Assembly: GCF_003641185.1 (NCBI RefSeq) | Contig: NZ_CP032757.1 | Coordinates: 372,001-436,000, forward strand | Direction of reading: 5' to 3' | Origin: Lactiplantibacillus pentosus | Lineage (GTDB): Bacteria > Bacillota > Bacilli > Lactobacillales > Lactobacillaceae | DNA length: 64,000 bases | In this document: one piece after another, positions 33,262-42,219 of the stretch | Layout of the letters: each line of letters begins with the position of its first letter | Numbering within the stretch: the stretch's first letter is position 1 | Position numbers and translations under genes: made by a program | The notes under the pieces: generated by a model | The model's input: the letters and a program-made list of their open reading frames with translations, nothing else | Told to the model about the DNA's origin: nothing | Databases searched by the model: none

Positions 33262-34221
33262 ATGCGGAAATATGCGATTATTGGGGTCGGTCACGTTGGT
33301 GCAACGATTGCTTATACATTGGTTTGTAAAGGAATTGCGGATGAATTAATCTTAATTGATACGAATGTCGGTAAGGCCCGCGCGGAACAATTAGATTTAC
33401 AAGATGCCCAAGCCCGATTAGATAGTCGGACAATCATTAAAATCAATGATTACCATGAATTAGACGATACCGATATTTTATTCGTGACTAGTGGCAATAT
33501 TCATGCCCTTGACCATGCGTCTGGCAATCGCTGGGCGGAGTTTGAATATACTAAGCAGATCGTGCAAGACATTGCGCCTAAGGTTAAAGCCACGAAATTC
33601 GATGGTGTGGTGATTGATACGATGAATCCGTGTGATGCCATCACGCATTATTTCCAACGTGCGACCGGATTATCCCGGCAACAAGTCTTCGGGACGGGGA
33701 CTTTCCTCGATACGGCACGGATGCAAAAAGTCGTCGCAGAAGCGTTTGATTGTGATCCGAAGAATATCAGCGGTTACGTCTATGGCGAACATGGCGAATC
33801 TCAATTCAGCGCTTGGTCAACGGTTCAAGTGAACGGCATTCCAATCACGTCGTTAGTCGACAAGTATCACTTAGACTTGGATGCGCTGGAAGCCGCCGCA
33901 CGGCATGGTGGCTGGGCCGTTCACTCCGGCAAAGGCTATACGAGCTTCGCCATCGCAACTTGTGCGGTCAAGTTAAGCGAAGCCGTCTTCGCGAATGCGC
34001 GGTTAGCTTGTCCAGTCTCTGCATATAGTGAGACGTTCGGTACCTACGTCGGTCAGCCAGCGATTATTGGCAAGGATGGCGTTGAAAGTGTAACGACTTT
34101 GGCCCTGACAGAAGACGAACAAGCGAAGTTCCGGAATTCAGCGGATACGATCATTGAGAAATTCCACGCGTTTGATGACGTTTTAAGTGAACAATCTGCC
34201 CAAAAACGTCAACAAGCCTAA
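33262..34221 (+). CDS. hicD: L-2-hydroxyisocaproate dehydrogenase
   Basis: The 319-residue member of the L-lactate/malate dehydrogenase family has the NAD motif GVGHVGATIA (about 8-17) and the substrate segment GTGTFLDTARMQK. GYVYGEHGESQFSAWS carries the catalytic histidine. The NAD-site and GTFLDTARM forms suit the HicDH group, which reduces branched-chain 2-ketoacids, rather than strict lactate dehydrogenase. The start is ATG 33262, with GGAGG eight bases upstream. It probably disposes of amino-acid-derived ketoacids and regenerates NAD. Confidence 0.9.
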   Translation: MRKYAIIGVGHVGATIAYTLVCKGIADELILIDTNVGKARAEQLDLQDAQARLDSRTIIKINDYHELDDTDILFVTSGNIHALDHASGNRWAEFEYTKQIVQDIAPKVKATKFDGVVIDTMNPCDAITHYFQRATGLSRQQVFGTGTFLDTARMQKVVAEAFDCDPKNISGYVYGEHGESQFSAWSTVQVNGIPITSLVDKYHLDLDALEAAARHGGWAVHSGKGYTSFAIATCAVKLSEAVFANARLACPVSAYSETFGTYVGQPAIIGKDGVESVTTLALTEDEQAKFRNSADTIIEKFHAFDDVLSEQSAQKRQQA

Positions 34222-34323
34222 AAAGTGTCGGTTGTTAATTGTCTTGTTTGGCAAATATCTCCCAAAATGTTAAAATTTTACTAAGCAGAACGTTGACTGC
34301 ATTAACTATATGGTGGGATGAAT

Positions 34324-34593
34324 ATGCGCCGACAATTAACAAACCGTCAGCGATGGTTAGTGATTATCGTTGCGACGATCTTGGGAGTGGGCTGTGCCTT
34401 GCTAGGTCAATGGGGACAGTTACTCGGGGTCGTTGCGGCGGCACTGGCACTCATGTTGTTGACCAGTGGCTGTTTGACTTTTTGTCATCACCGCGGCTGG
34501 CAACCTGGGAGTGGCATGCTGCTAGCATTAGCTATGGCGACTGGATATGTCATTATTATTTTAGGAAGTTACGGCTATTTACTACGCAGCTAA
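34324..34593 (+). CDS. Small membrane protein (89 aa)
   Basis: After a basic N-terminus (MRRQLTNRQRW) come three hydrophobic segments, about 12-28, 32-50 and 62-83. There are two cysteines and a CHHRG turn. ATG 34324 has GGTGGG upstream; another ATG two codons earlier is possible. No family is recognised. A terminator follows directly. Confidence 0.6.
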   Translation: MRRQLTNRQRWLVIIVATILGVGCALLGQWGQLLGVVAAALALMLLTSGCLTFCHHRGWQPGSGMLLALAMATGYVIIILGSYGYLLRS

Positions 34594-34597
34594 TAAG

Positions 34598-34645
34598 CAG
34601 AACACCTTGAAACGAGCATTGGACTTGTTTCAAGGTGTTCTTTTG
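34598..34645 (+). terminator. Rho-independent terminator
   Basis: AGAACACCTTGAAAC pairs with GTTTCAAGGTGTTCT around a 13-base loop, followed by TTTT. Confidence 0.9.
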
Positions 34646-34739
34646 CGCACTGATCCGTTAATGGAGCCGCGTCATGATGTCAGTAGTACGCTGGTAAGTG
34701 TGTCGTCGACTACCATGCTGCCCGTTGCGACAGTACTAA

Positions 34740-34955
34740 ACCAACGTGCACTGGTTTGCAGTAATCCGTAGCTAAGTCACGTGCACCTGTTTACATCAAT
34801 CCGTAGCTAAGTCACGTGCACCTGTTTACATCAATCCATAGCAAAACCAACGTGCACTTGTTTTCAACAATCCGTAGCTAAGTCACGTACACCTGTTTGC
34901 AGCAATCCGTAGCTAAGTCACGTAAACTTGGTTGTAGCAATTCATGGCTAAACGG
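34740..34955. repeat. Tandem array of six imperfect 35-36 bp repeats
   Basis: The phrase ACGTGCAC (or variants) recurs at 34744, 34779, 34814, 34850, 34885 and 34920, followed in each unit by CTGTTT.CA..AATCCGTAGCTAAGTC. The whole unit is conserved and nothing behaves as a variable spacer, so it is a minisatellite and not a CRISPR array. Confidence 0.88.
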
Positions 34956-35031
34956 CAGTTCGTCTTGAATTTGTATGGCGCATCGCAATCAATTAGAGTT
35001 AGCTGAGTCCAAGCATCCCAGCCGGCACTAA

Positions 35032-35063
35032 AAAAGGTCCCAACTCATCATCGGGGCCTTCTC
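35032..35063 (-). terminator. Possible terminator of the matrixin-like gene
   Basis: On the minus strand AAGGCCCC and GGGACCTT pair and are followed by T6, about 90 bases after the protease stop. Confidence 0.6.
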
Positions 35064-35153
35064 GGGTATTGTGTTGATTAAGAATAACCAAAGTGGGGTC
35101 ACCATACCCAAGGCATCAATGGCAAACCTAGTTGTTAGATTGACAACTTTGCC

Positions 35154-35717
35154 TTACAGCCTGCCAACCGGTAATCGGTAGCGCAACCGGACAGCGGTAC
35201 TGTCCGCACTGCTGATGCCGTTATAACGATTATCGGCAAGCATGACACTGTGGCGATCACGGCTGTGTTCGAGGCCAATCGTATGGCCGAGTTCGTGTTC
35301 CGCCACGTGCACCTGATCTGAATAGGAATAATGGTAGCGTGTGAAGTTGCGAGTTAATAGATAGACTTGGGCTTTCGTATAGTAGCCATTAGGATAGCCA
35401 GTCGAAAACGTGATACCGGCCAGGCGATAGTATTGTCCGGTCGTGGCGTTACTCGTTCCCAGTGTCACTTGATGGTGAGCAGTGGTCCCCTGAACGAATT
35501 TGAATTGACCGGTGGCATTCCAAGCGCGAATCGCTGCTTGATAAACGCGCCGCTCGGAAGCAGACGCTTGAATGACATAGGTGACCTGCGCGTGTGGCCA
35601 CCGACTACGTGAGATTGGCGTCGCAATTGACTTGGCGTTGGCAATCGGAGTCAGCCCAATTCCGACGATAATCGTTAACGTTGTTAAACCTAACTTTGCA
35701 CGATATTTACGTTTCAT
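35154..35717 (-). CDS. Secreted matrixin-like zinc metalloprotease
   Basis: The 187-residue protein has a signal peptide (about 1-28, cleavage predicted after ANA). The zinc motif HELGHTIGLEH (141-151) is complete with its third histidine and a following methionine turn (SVMLA), placing it in the metzincin/M10A-like group. At about 160 mature residues it is a bare catalytic domain without a prodomain or hemopexin domain. ATG 35717 is chosen, with AGAGGG upstream; an upstream in-frame ATG at 35801 would hide the signal peptide. Monocistronic. Confidence 0.85.
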   Translation of the reverse strand: MKRKYRAKLGLTTLTIIVGIGLTPIANAKSIATPISRSRWPHAQVTYVIQASASERRVYQAAIRAWNATGQFKFVQGTTAHHQVTLGTSNATTGQYYRLAGITFSTGYPNGYYTKAQVYLLTRNFTRYHYSYSDQVHVAEHELGHTIGLEHSRDRHSVMLADNRYNGISSADSTAVRLRYRLPVGRL

Positions 35718-35910
35718 TGTTGTAACCCTCTTTCCCCCAAAAACGAAGGTCGCCATCAATGATTGTATTTTAAGCCGATAACCCGGAGAAGACCTACTCA
35801 ATCGTTCGAATTAATGCGGAAATTCCTCATTTTTTAGTCGCCAGCAGTTAGTTAAATAGGTTATCGCGTGCTATGATTAAAACATCTTATGATGAATGGA
35901 AGGATTTCAG

Positions 35911-36579
35911 ATGACGATCAAACAAGCAATCGTTCAGCAGGCGCTCACGCTAATCAAACCGCAGATGGTAGTAGGTTTCGGTGGGGGCACGACCGTGGGG
36001 GAACTCGTCAAGGAAGCGGCCAACCTGGTCAATGACATTACGGTCGTGACCCCGTCGCCCACGACACGTCAATTGGCAACGGTATTAGGATATACGGTCG
36101 TCGATACGGCTTATTGCGACCGCGTTGATATTGCTTTTGACGGCTGTGATCAGTTGGACCATCACGGTAACGCCCTCAAAAGTGGTGGTGGCATTCATGC
36201 GAACGAAAAAATTATTGCCAGTCTGGCGGATGAATACTGGCTACTGACGATGCAGGACCGCTTAGTCGATCAATTTGATATCAAAACGCCACTCGTGCTG
36301 GAAGTCTTACCGGGCGCGCTATCATTAGTGATGCGCAGTGTCAGCGACCTTGGTGGCCAAGCCACTATTCGGACCGCTGAGAATCGCGACGGCTTTACGC
36401 TGACCGACAGTGGTAACCTCCTAATCGATTGCCATTTCCCGACCTATGCTAACTTACCAACACTCAATACCGCGTTAGCAACGCTGGCTGGCGTAGTTGA
36501 GACCAGCTATTTTGACCGGCTAGTGACGAATGCCTGGCTAGGCGATGCAGCCACTAACACTGTGCGGGCATTATTTTAA
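35911..36579 (+). CDS. rpiA: Ribose-5-phosphate isomerase A
   Basis: The 222-residue enzyme converts ribose 5-phosphate and ribulose 5-phosphate. VVGFGGGTTVGELV near the N-terminus, DIAFDGCDQLD and LKSGGGIHANEKIIA (catalytic region) are present, though the first motif is GGGTT rather than the commoner GTGST. The start is ATG 35911 with GGAAGG upstream. It stands alone, so it may be a second, specialised isomerase. Confidence 0.9.
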   Translation: MTIKQAIVQQALTLIKPQMVVGFGGGTTVGELVKEAANLVNDITVVTPSPTTRQLATVLGYTVVDTAYCDRVDIAFDGCDQLDHHGNALKSGGGIHANEKIIASLADEYWLLTMQDRLVDQFDIKTPLVLEVLPGALSLVMRSVSDLGGQATIRTAENRDGFTLTDSGNLLIDCHFPTYANLPTLNTALATLAGVVETSYFDRLVTNAWLGDAATNTVRALF

Positions 36580-36604
36580 GGACGAACAGTTTGTTATTTA
36601 AATT

Positions 36605-36758
36605 GCTGTTCGTCAGCGGGGGACGCGTCCTGGTCCGATCTACGAGGCTGGCCGACAACGCTGGAACAGGGCGCAACCGTACTGCAAGTTCACGCTAATT
36701 CACTTTATTTCCAGCGGGTCTCAGCTGGCAGTCTTTGAACTGAAAAACTAGCACGCGT
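36605..36758. repeat. Hybrid of the A start and B end (copies A5/B4)
   Basis: The first 60 bases (CTGTTCGTCAGC..GGCTGGCCGACAACGCTGG) are subtype A. From about 36665 the sequence is the end of subtype B (ACTGCAAGTTCACGC, then CCAGCGGGTCTCAGCTGG and AACTAGCAC). It looks like the scar of a deletion between an A and a B element. Confidence 0.7.
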
Positions 36759-36924
36759 TAATCATCATTTTTGACAACTAACTAACAAAATGCGCGCCGG
36801 ATTATCTTTGACTAGTGCGCAATCGAGTTTGACACTCTTTTAAAATAATTCTAAACTGAAGGTGACGTGTAAAAGCGCCACCATTTTTAATTTAGTAACT
36901 TTAACGATATAAGGGGATGTCAAG

Positions 36925-38430
36925 ATGGCAAAAAAAGTCTATACTGATTATTTTTTTGATGAACCTGCTTACAACACACATGACGGTGGCTATATTCCGT
37001 TAGTGACTCCGAAAGTCGACCCACAGCCGTTAGCGATTCCGCCGTTACTGCAACCGGACCGTCAGACCGATACGGATGACTATTATACGGTCACGGCCCA
37101 AGAGAGCGAAACCCAGTTTTTGCCGGGGAAGAAGACCAAGACTTGGGGCTACAATGCAGGCTTTTTAGGTCAAACAATCGTTTTTCGGAATGGTAAGCAG
37201 ACCCATATTGACTTACAGAACAAACTCCCAGAATTAACCACCTTCCACTGGCACGGATTGAACGTTCCCGGGCCAATTACGGATGGTGGCTGTCATGCAC
37301 CCGTTTATCCAGGTCAGACGAACCACATTGATTTTAAGGTACACCAACCCGCCGCAACCACTTGGCTACATGCTCATCCATGTCCATCGACCGCGACCCA
37401 AGTCTGGAAAGGGTTAGCAACGATGGTCATTATCAAGGATGACGTCGAAGACCAATTGCCATTACCACGCAACTACGGGGTCGATGATATTCCAATGGTC
37501 CTACAAGATCGTGAATTCCATGAAGATAATCAATTTGATTACCGTGCTGACTACGATCCTGATGGCGTTCAAGGCCACACTGCCTTAGTTAACGGGACGG
37601 TCAACCCATACTTTGATGTCACCACTCAACGCGTTCGGTTACGGATCTTAGACGGTTCCAACCGGCGTGAATGGCGGTTGCATTTTAACGATGACTTGGA
37701 ATTTGCACAAGTTGGTTCTGATGGCGGGATTTTACCAGCACCCGTCTATATGACCAAAGTGATGATGACTTGTGCCGAACGTGATGAAATCGTGGTCGAC
37801 TTTGGCAAATATCAACCAGGCGATGAAGTGACCTTGATGACTGACGATACGCCACTATGCCGCTTCAGAATCAAAGCCTTCGAACCAGACGATACCACGT
37901 TGCCAGACCACTTAGTCGATATTCCAGACGAAGCACCAACTGCTGACTTGCCTGTTCGGAAGATCACGATGGACGGGATGGACGATGAAGTTGCGCTCAA
38001 CGGCAAGAAGTTCGACATGGAACGGATCGACGCCCGTCAAAAAGTCGGCGACGTTGCCATTTGGGAAATCCGGAATACGAATAGTACCGAAAATGGTATG
38101 GTTCACCCATTCCACGTCCACGGGACACAGTTCACCGTGTTATCCAGAAACGGCGGCCCGGTCTATCCAAACGAACATGGTTTGAAAGATACGGTGGGCG
38201 TCAACCCTGGTGAGACGGTTCGCATCAAGGTCAAGTTTGAATTGACCGGGGTCTACATGTATCACTGCCACATCATCGAACATGAAGATGGTGGGATGAT
38301 GGCCCAAATCGAATCTTACGACCCAGAACATCCACAAACCTATCATTTAATGGATATGGACACGTTACGGAATGCCTTCGCTGAAGAGCAAGGCGTCAAA
38401 CCCGAAGACGTCTGGATGCCAGGAATGTAA
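36925..38430 (+). CDS. Multicopper oxidase (CueO/laccase-like)
   Basis: The 501-residue protein has three cupredoxin domains. Copper ligands are visible as HWHG (108-111), HAHP (149-152, where HSH is more usual), HPFHVHG and HCHIIEHEDGGMM near the C-terminus. No signal peptide or Tat motif is present, so it should be cytoplasmic, unlike CueO. Lactobacillus enzymes of this kind have laccase activity and have been linked to biogenic amine oxidation. AAGGGGATGTC precedes the ATG. Monocistronic with a terminator. Confidence 0.92.
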   Translation: MAKKVYTDYFFDEPAYNTHDGGYIPLVTPKVDPQPLAIPPLLQPDRQTDTDDYYTVTAQESETQFLPGKKTKTWGYNAGFLGQTIVFRNGKQTHIDLQNKLPELTTFHWHGLNVPGPITDGGCHAPVYPGQTNHIDFKVHQPAATTWLHAHPCPSTATQVWKGLATMVIIKDDVEDQLPLPRNYGVDDIPMVLQDREFHEDNQFDYRADYDPDGVQGHTALVNGTVNPYFDVTTQRVRLRILDGSNRREWRLHFNDDLEFAQVGSDGGILPAPVYMTKVMMTCAERDEIVVDFGKYQPGDEVTLMTDDTPLCRFRIKAFEPDDTTLPDHLVDIPDEAPTADLPVRKITMDGMDDEVALNGKKFDMERIDARQKVGDVAIWEIRNTNSTENGMVHPFHVHGTQFTVLSRNGGPVYPNEHGLKDTVGVNPGETVRIKVKFELTGVYMYHCHIIEHEDGGMMAQIESYDPEHPQTYHLMDMDTLRNAFAEEQGVKPEDVWMPGM

Positions 38431-38451
38431 CCACTTAATTCAATCAATTTT

Positions 38452-38486
38452 AAAACCGGCTGCAAAATATTGCGACCGGTTTTTTG
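38452..38486 (+). terminator. Terminator of the multicopper oxidase gene
   Basis: AAAACCGG pairs with CCGGTTTT, with an inner GCAA/TTGC pairing, followed by T6. Confidence 0.85.
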
Positions 38487-38722
38487 GTAGCGAGATGCGT
38501 TGCCTGCGTTCGGAATGACGTCAACCAAAGCGCCTCGCATTTCAGTTAGAGGCGCGTCCCACAAATCCCTGGGCGTGTCTGTTTTCAGCTTGAAAGACCG
38601 TATGGTATGATGAAAATAACCATATCGGTCCGTTGCGTTGCGAATTTGGCGACAACCAGCTGGCCGGTGATTCGTGACCTAATGGGTTGTGTTAACTAAT
38701 GTTAAAAAAGGGGGCGTCAAAC

Positions 38723-39091
38723 ATGCATATTGCAGCAACAATCATGGCACTAGTCGTCGCCGTTGAACATCTCTTCATTTTGTGGCTGGAAATGTTCAAT
38801 GCGGATAGCGAACTGGCGTCGAAGTCATTCGGCATTCCACGACAAACGCTACAATCACCAGCCGTGCAATTATTATTTAAAAATCAGGGGCTCTATAATG
38901 GCTTTTTGGCCGTCGGAATTCTATACAGCTTATTCGTCATTCCGGCAGTAGCGAGTGCGGGAGCGACGTTATTCTTCCTAGCCTGCGTGATGGTGGCAGC
39001 GGTTTACGGCAGTATCACGGTCAGCCGGGCGATCGTCGTTATTCAAGGCTTGCCAGCACTGATCGCCTTTATCTTAATGTACTTTGTTTAA
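38723..39091 (+). CDS. DUF1304-family membrane protein
   Basis: The 122-residue protein has four hydrophobic helices. The N-terminus (MHIAATIMALVVAVEHLFIL, WLEMF) and the internal NQGLYNGFLAVG are the typical DUF1304 signature. ATG 38723 has GGGGG eight bases upstream; the in-frame ATG at 38699 lacks a site. The family has no established function. Confidence 0.88.
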   Translation: MHIAATIMALVVAVEHLFILWLEMFNADSELASKSFGIPRQTLQSPAVQLLFKNQGLYNGFLAVGILYSLFVIPAVASAGATLFFLACVMVAAVYGSITVSRAIVVIQGLPALIAFILMYFV

Positions 39092-39226
39092 GTGAGATGG
39101 AGGCGTGTCAGTCGCCTTAATCATTGTGAGTCGCGATGGCCTGATAATTAGGCCCAGACTAGAATGGATTAGTGTGACGGCGCGATTCGTGACACTTTAG
39201 TGAGTGCAAATGCGAGTGCAAAATAA

Positions 39227-39269
39227 AAAGTCGTTTCAAGCATGCGAAAGTTGCTTGAAACGACTTTTT
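39227..39269. terminator. Bidirectional terminator
   Basis: AAAAAGTCGTTTCAAGC pairs with GCTTGAAACGACTTTTT. It separates the DUF1304 gene from the convergent PEBP gene. Confidence 0.9.
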
Positions 39270-39294
39270 GAATGTCTTCATTGGGTACGGTGTA

Positions 39295-39804
39295 TTAAAC
39301 TCGACCAATCACAGTGGTCTTCGCGGTTGCGAGTACGTGTCCGGCGATGGCGTCATGGAATTCGTTCAGCCAGTAACCGGGTTGTAAATCTAGTTCAGTA
39401 TCCAGTGCAAATAGCTTGAATGAATAGCGATGATCCTTGTCTGGCGGGTAAGGGCCGACATAGTGTTGGCTGACTTTCGGGTCAGTTTCGTGAACATAGC
39501 CACCGGCAGTCGAGTTGTTGCCCTGCACCATTGGAATCGCACCAGTTTGGCTGGCGTTTTCCGGAATATGGGTCGTGGTTGCGGGTAGGTTGGCCGCAAT
39601 CCAGTGAATCCACGTGAAACCACCCACGGGAATCGCATCGTGGTCGACGAAGGTGAAGGCTAGTGAGTGCGTCCCAGCAGGCACGTCACTGATATCGACC
39701 GGAAATGAGATGATGGGGTGGCCCTTATAAATTTGCGCGGGTGCCGCTTGTTTTGAATAGGTCGCAGCTAAAGCACCGTCAGTGGTCGGAATTGATAGTT
39801 GCAT
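39295..39804 (-). CDS. YbhB/YbcL-type PEBP protein
   Basis: The 169-residue phosphatidylethanolamine-binding-protein family member has the ligand-site segments TFVDHDAIPVGGFTWIHWIA (with DxDxP variant DHDAIP) and YVGPYPPDKDHRYSFKLFAL (GPxPP..HRY). No signal peptide is present. Bacterial homologues are of uncertain function. AGGAGG precedes the start. The DUF2075 gene lies 30 bases upstream on the same strand, so cotranscription is likely. Confidence 0.9.
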   Translation of the reverse strand: MQLSIPTTDGALAATYSKQAAPAQIYKGHPIISFPVDISDVPAGTHSLAFTFVDHDAIPVGGFTWIHWIAANLPATTTHIPENASQTGAIPMVQGNNSTAGGYVHETDPKVSQHYVGPYPPDKDHRYSFKLFALDTELDLQPGYWLNEFHDAIAGHVLATAKTTVIGRV

Positions 39805-39834
39805 GGCAGATTCCTCCTCGTGTTGTTAGCTCAA

Positions 39835-41031
39835 TTATAACGCTAATAGTCGCTCCCGTAACGCAGGGTCCACCGCATAAATGTAAAGCCCGTAGCGCCC
39901 GCGTTTCATCAAAACGTTGATCGAGTTGAAGATGATTTGTTGCTTGAGTGGCTCGAGGTCACCCAGGTCGGCGCGTTGCTTGAAGGCTTCCTGGTCTTCA
40001 TAGCGTTCGGGACGGACGATGACCCGGTCGTGGACAGCATCGTAGCCAACCGATGGCCCGAGAATCACGCCAGCGTAGTTCAAATCAAAGCCTTGAATGG
40101 TGTAAATTGACCCCACCTCATTCAGCGTTTCGGGCCGTAAAGCCCACGGGTCGTCGGTCAAGTTGACTTTATCCCAGGGAAGCTTGAGTTGGCCGGCCGT
40201 GACGTACCAGGTGCCGTGATTGACGACGTATGGAAAATCAGCGGTGGCGACCATCCGTGCCAGCCCGAAGCGGTGGTCCTGTTGACGGATGAGGTCGTAC
40301 ATCGGTTGGCCGTCATCGAAGAAGCGCAGGTCAAAATCAGGTGTGGCAGGTTTTTCAAGCAATTGGCCATGGGTAAAGTGATCGATCCAGTTGACGACTG
40401 CTGGACCACCGGTGACACGAAATTGCTCGTCGAGGTTATAACTCGCATGTGGATAATGGGCCAAAAATGGCTCAAGATCGTTTTCATGCCAATAACTCTT
40501 GAGCTTCAAGACTTGGCGGGTATCGAAGACGAGCACGACCACGTGCGCATGCTGAATCAGTTCTGTGAGTTGATTATGCCCGTCGAAGCGGTTGTAGCGG
40601 TCTGGTTGCGTCAACAACAGGTGTGCTTCATCGATAAAAATGACATCAGCGCGCTGGTGCGTCTTGGTGAGTCGATTAATGAGTGGCGTTGGTTTTTGAA
40701 AGTCCTTTTTGCGCAGGTCGGGATCGTCGCCTGCCAAGCGTTTGTAAATTTTGAGCATTTCGTTATGATTGACGACCAAATAATTCTCCGTGGCGTGGAG
40801 GTCGTTAGCGGTCGTACTGCGGCTAAGGGCTTGAAGTCGGCCGAATGCCGCAGCGAGGACGGCACTTTTACCGGTCCCCGCATCGCCATGAATCACGAAG
40901 AGACTGGATTGGTCCTGATGGCGATGCGACCGAATGAAGGTGAGCAGTTGTTGCTCCAAAGATTGTTGTGCCGGCGATAACGCAGCTTGTTCGTTCAGCT
41001 TGAATGTCGCGGCACTAATTGTAGATGACAT
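39835..41031 (-). CDS. DUF2075-family P-loop ATPase/helicase-like protein
   Basis: The 398-residue protein has Walker A VIHGDAGTGKSAVL (about 50-63), Walker B VIFIDEAHLLL (about 132-142) and a later NEVGSIYTIQGFDLNYAGVI segment typical of superfamily 1 helicase-like DUF2075 proteins. It is the core domain without the usual nuclease or DEAD extensions. ATG 41031 is chosen, with GGGAG eight bases upstream. It is divergent from an Rrf2 regulator across a 110-base region holding an AATGAG-T-CTCATT palindrome. DNA/RNA processing or stress response is inferred. Confidence 0.85.
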   Translation of the reverse strand: MSSTISAATFKLNEQAALSPAQQSLEQQLLTFIRSHRHQDQSSLFVIHGDAGTGKSAVLAAAFGRLQALSRSTTANDLHATENYLVVNHNEMLKIYKRLAGDDPDLRKKDFQKPTPLINRLTKTHQRADVIFIDEAHLLLTQPDRYNRFDGHNQLTELIQHAHVVVLVFDTRQVLKLKSYWHENDLEPFLAHYPHASYNLDEQFRVTGGPAVVNWIDHFTHGQLLEKPATPDFDLRFFDDGQPMYDLIRQQDHRFGLARMVATADFPYVVNHGTWYVTAGQLKLPWDKVNLTDDPWALRPETLNEVGSIYTIQGFDLNYAGVILGPSVGYDAVHDRVIVRPERYEDQEAFKQRADLGDLEPLKQQIIFNSINVLMKRGRYGLYIYAVDPALRERLLAL

Positions 41032-41049
41032 ATAATTCACTCCCGGCCC

Positions 41050-41110
41050 TTATTATACCTGGATTATCGTGTGAATTGAAATGAGTCTCATTACAGTTGG
41101 TGGTAAAATG
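41050..41110. promoter_or_regulatory. Shared promoter/operator between DUF2075 and Rrf2 genes
   Basis: On the minus strand TTCAAT and TATAAT (41056-41051) are 17 bases apart. A perfect palindrome AATGAG-T-CTCATT lies at 41080-41092, next to the -35 and ahead of a TAAAAT for the plus-strand regulator. It is a candidate Rrf2 operator. Confidence 0.6.
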
Positions 41111-41141
41111 GAGGTACGACAAATAGTGGAGGAAAGTAAAT

Positions 41142-41612
41142 ATGAAGCTTGATTTTTCGGTTGCCGTGCATAGCATTTTGTACCTGGATGCCCACCGTGA
41201 TAGCAAAGTTGCTAGTCGCGAACTGGCCCAATCATTGCACCTGAATCCGGTGATGATTCGTAATATCTTGTCAGTCCTACATAAACACGGTTATTTAACC
41301 GGAACAGTGGGCAAAAATGGGGGTTATCAGCTAGATTTGCCGCTAGTTGAAATGAACTTAGGGGATCTCTATGATTTGACGATTCCACCAACCATCAGTT
41401 ACGCCCGCTTCATCACGGGACCGTCCAAGACGGATGAACAGGCATCCCAATCACCAATTGCTGCGAATATTAGTGAAACGTTGACGGACTTGTTCACGGT
41501 CGCGGATCGACAATACCGAGCCTATTATCATCAATTCACCATGGCTGATCTGCAACAAGATTTGAAGCAACATGGGCTATTTTTGAAACGTGAACGTGAT
41601 TCAGAATCTTAA
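41142..41612 (+). CDS. Rrf2-family transcriptional regulator
   Basis: The 156-residue protein has an N-terminal winged helix (about 3-65: SVAVHSILYLDAHRDSKVAS, HLNPVMIRNILSVLHKHGYL, then the wing GKNGGYQL). It contains no cysteine, so unlike IscR/NsrR it cannot hold a cysteine-ligated Fe-S cluster. It belongs to the YwnA-like branch. GTGGAGG precedes the ATG. It probably controls itself and the divergent DUF2075-PEBP operon through the palindrome at 41080. Confidence 0.88.
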   Translation: MKLDFSVAVHSILYLDAHRDSKVASRELAQSLHLNPVMIRNILSVLHKHGYLTGTVGKNGGYQLDLPLVEMNLGDLYDLTIPPTISYARFITGPSKTDEQASQSPIAANISETLTDLFTVADRQYRAYYHQFTMADLQQDLKQHGLFLKRERDSES

Positions 41613-41765
41613 GTAAAACTGCGTACTTGATTGGAAAATAAGGCTTCTGTGATTAAGAACCTTAATTTGAAACGGGTTGGTCGTTAGGGATTGTCAGCGG
41701 GACGTCCCGGTGCTATCGTGAATGCCATGATGTAAGTGGCATGGTGATAGAAAGGGGCCAGGACA

Positions 41766-42086
41766 ATGGCAGCACGGTTAGTATTGATTCATGAAGTTGG
41801 ACGGTATCAAGAATTATCGGAACCCCGCTATTGGTTGGAATCAGCTGATTTTTGGGGCGTTGACGGGCGCGGTGAGACGGTCAATGAAGCAGTCGGGAAT
41901 TTTTTGACGAACTTGGTACAGTATTGCCGTGACTACTACCAACGGGGCTTATGGCAATTAGATGACCGACTACTGCAGTTAGACCACGTGGATGCCGTAT
42001 TGGCATATGCTCAGGCTGGTCACTCGCCAGCGCCGTTGTTTCATTTTAAAGTGATTCCTGCGCATCAACAATTAGCCTCCGCTTAG
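41766..42086 (+). CDS. Hypothetical protein (106 aa)
   Basis: The soluble 106-residue protein contains SADFWGVDGRGETVNEAVGN, loosely like the G-x-G-T-x-x-E-A turn of HicB-type folds, but without the rest of that family. GAAAGGGGCCAGGACA precedes the ATG. It lies 130 bases upstream of the BCCP-like gene. Function unknown. Confidence 0.6.
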   Translation: MAARLVLIHEVGRYQELSEPRYWLESADFWGVDGRGETVNEAVGNFLTNLVQYCRDYYQRGLWQLDDRLLQLDHVDAVLAYAQAGHSPAPLFHFKVIPAHQQLASA

Positions 42087-42219
42087 CAAATATTGACGAA
42101 TTCTTAAAGAAGCGTTCATACTTCCACCACACTCCTGCGCTAAACTATGCGGTATAATCAAAGCGTTAGTTCAGGTCGCGCCTGATATTTGCCGACCGAC
42201 GTTTACTGGAGGGTATTGT

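Noticed and set aside
34239-34610. 123-codon ORF overlapping the small membrane protein after hicD
   Set aside because: The other frame (34324-34593) gives a regular three-helix membrane protein with a ribosome binding site; this frame lacks both.
34740-34955. Possible CRISPR array
   Set aside because: The whole 35-base unit is conserved; there are no unique spacers, and no cas genes in the window.
40189-40980. 263-codon plus-strand ORF antisense to the DUF2075 gene
   Set aside because: No family features and no ribosome binding site. The minus-strand frame has clear P-loop motifs, so this is a shadow of codon bias.
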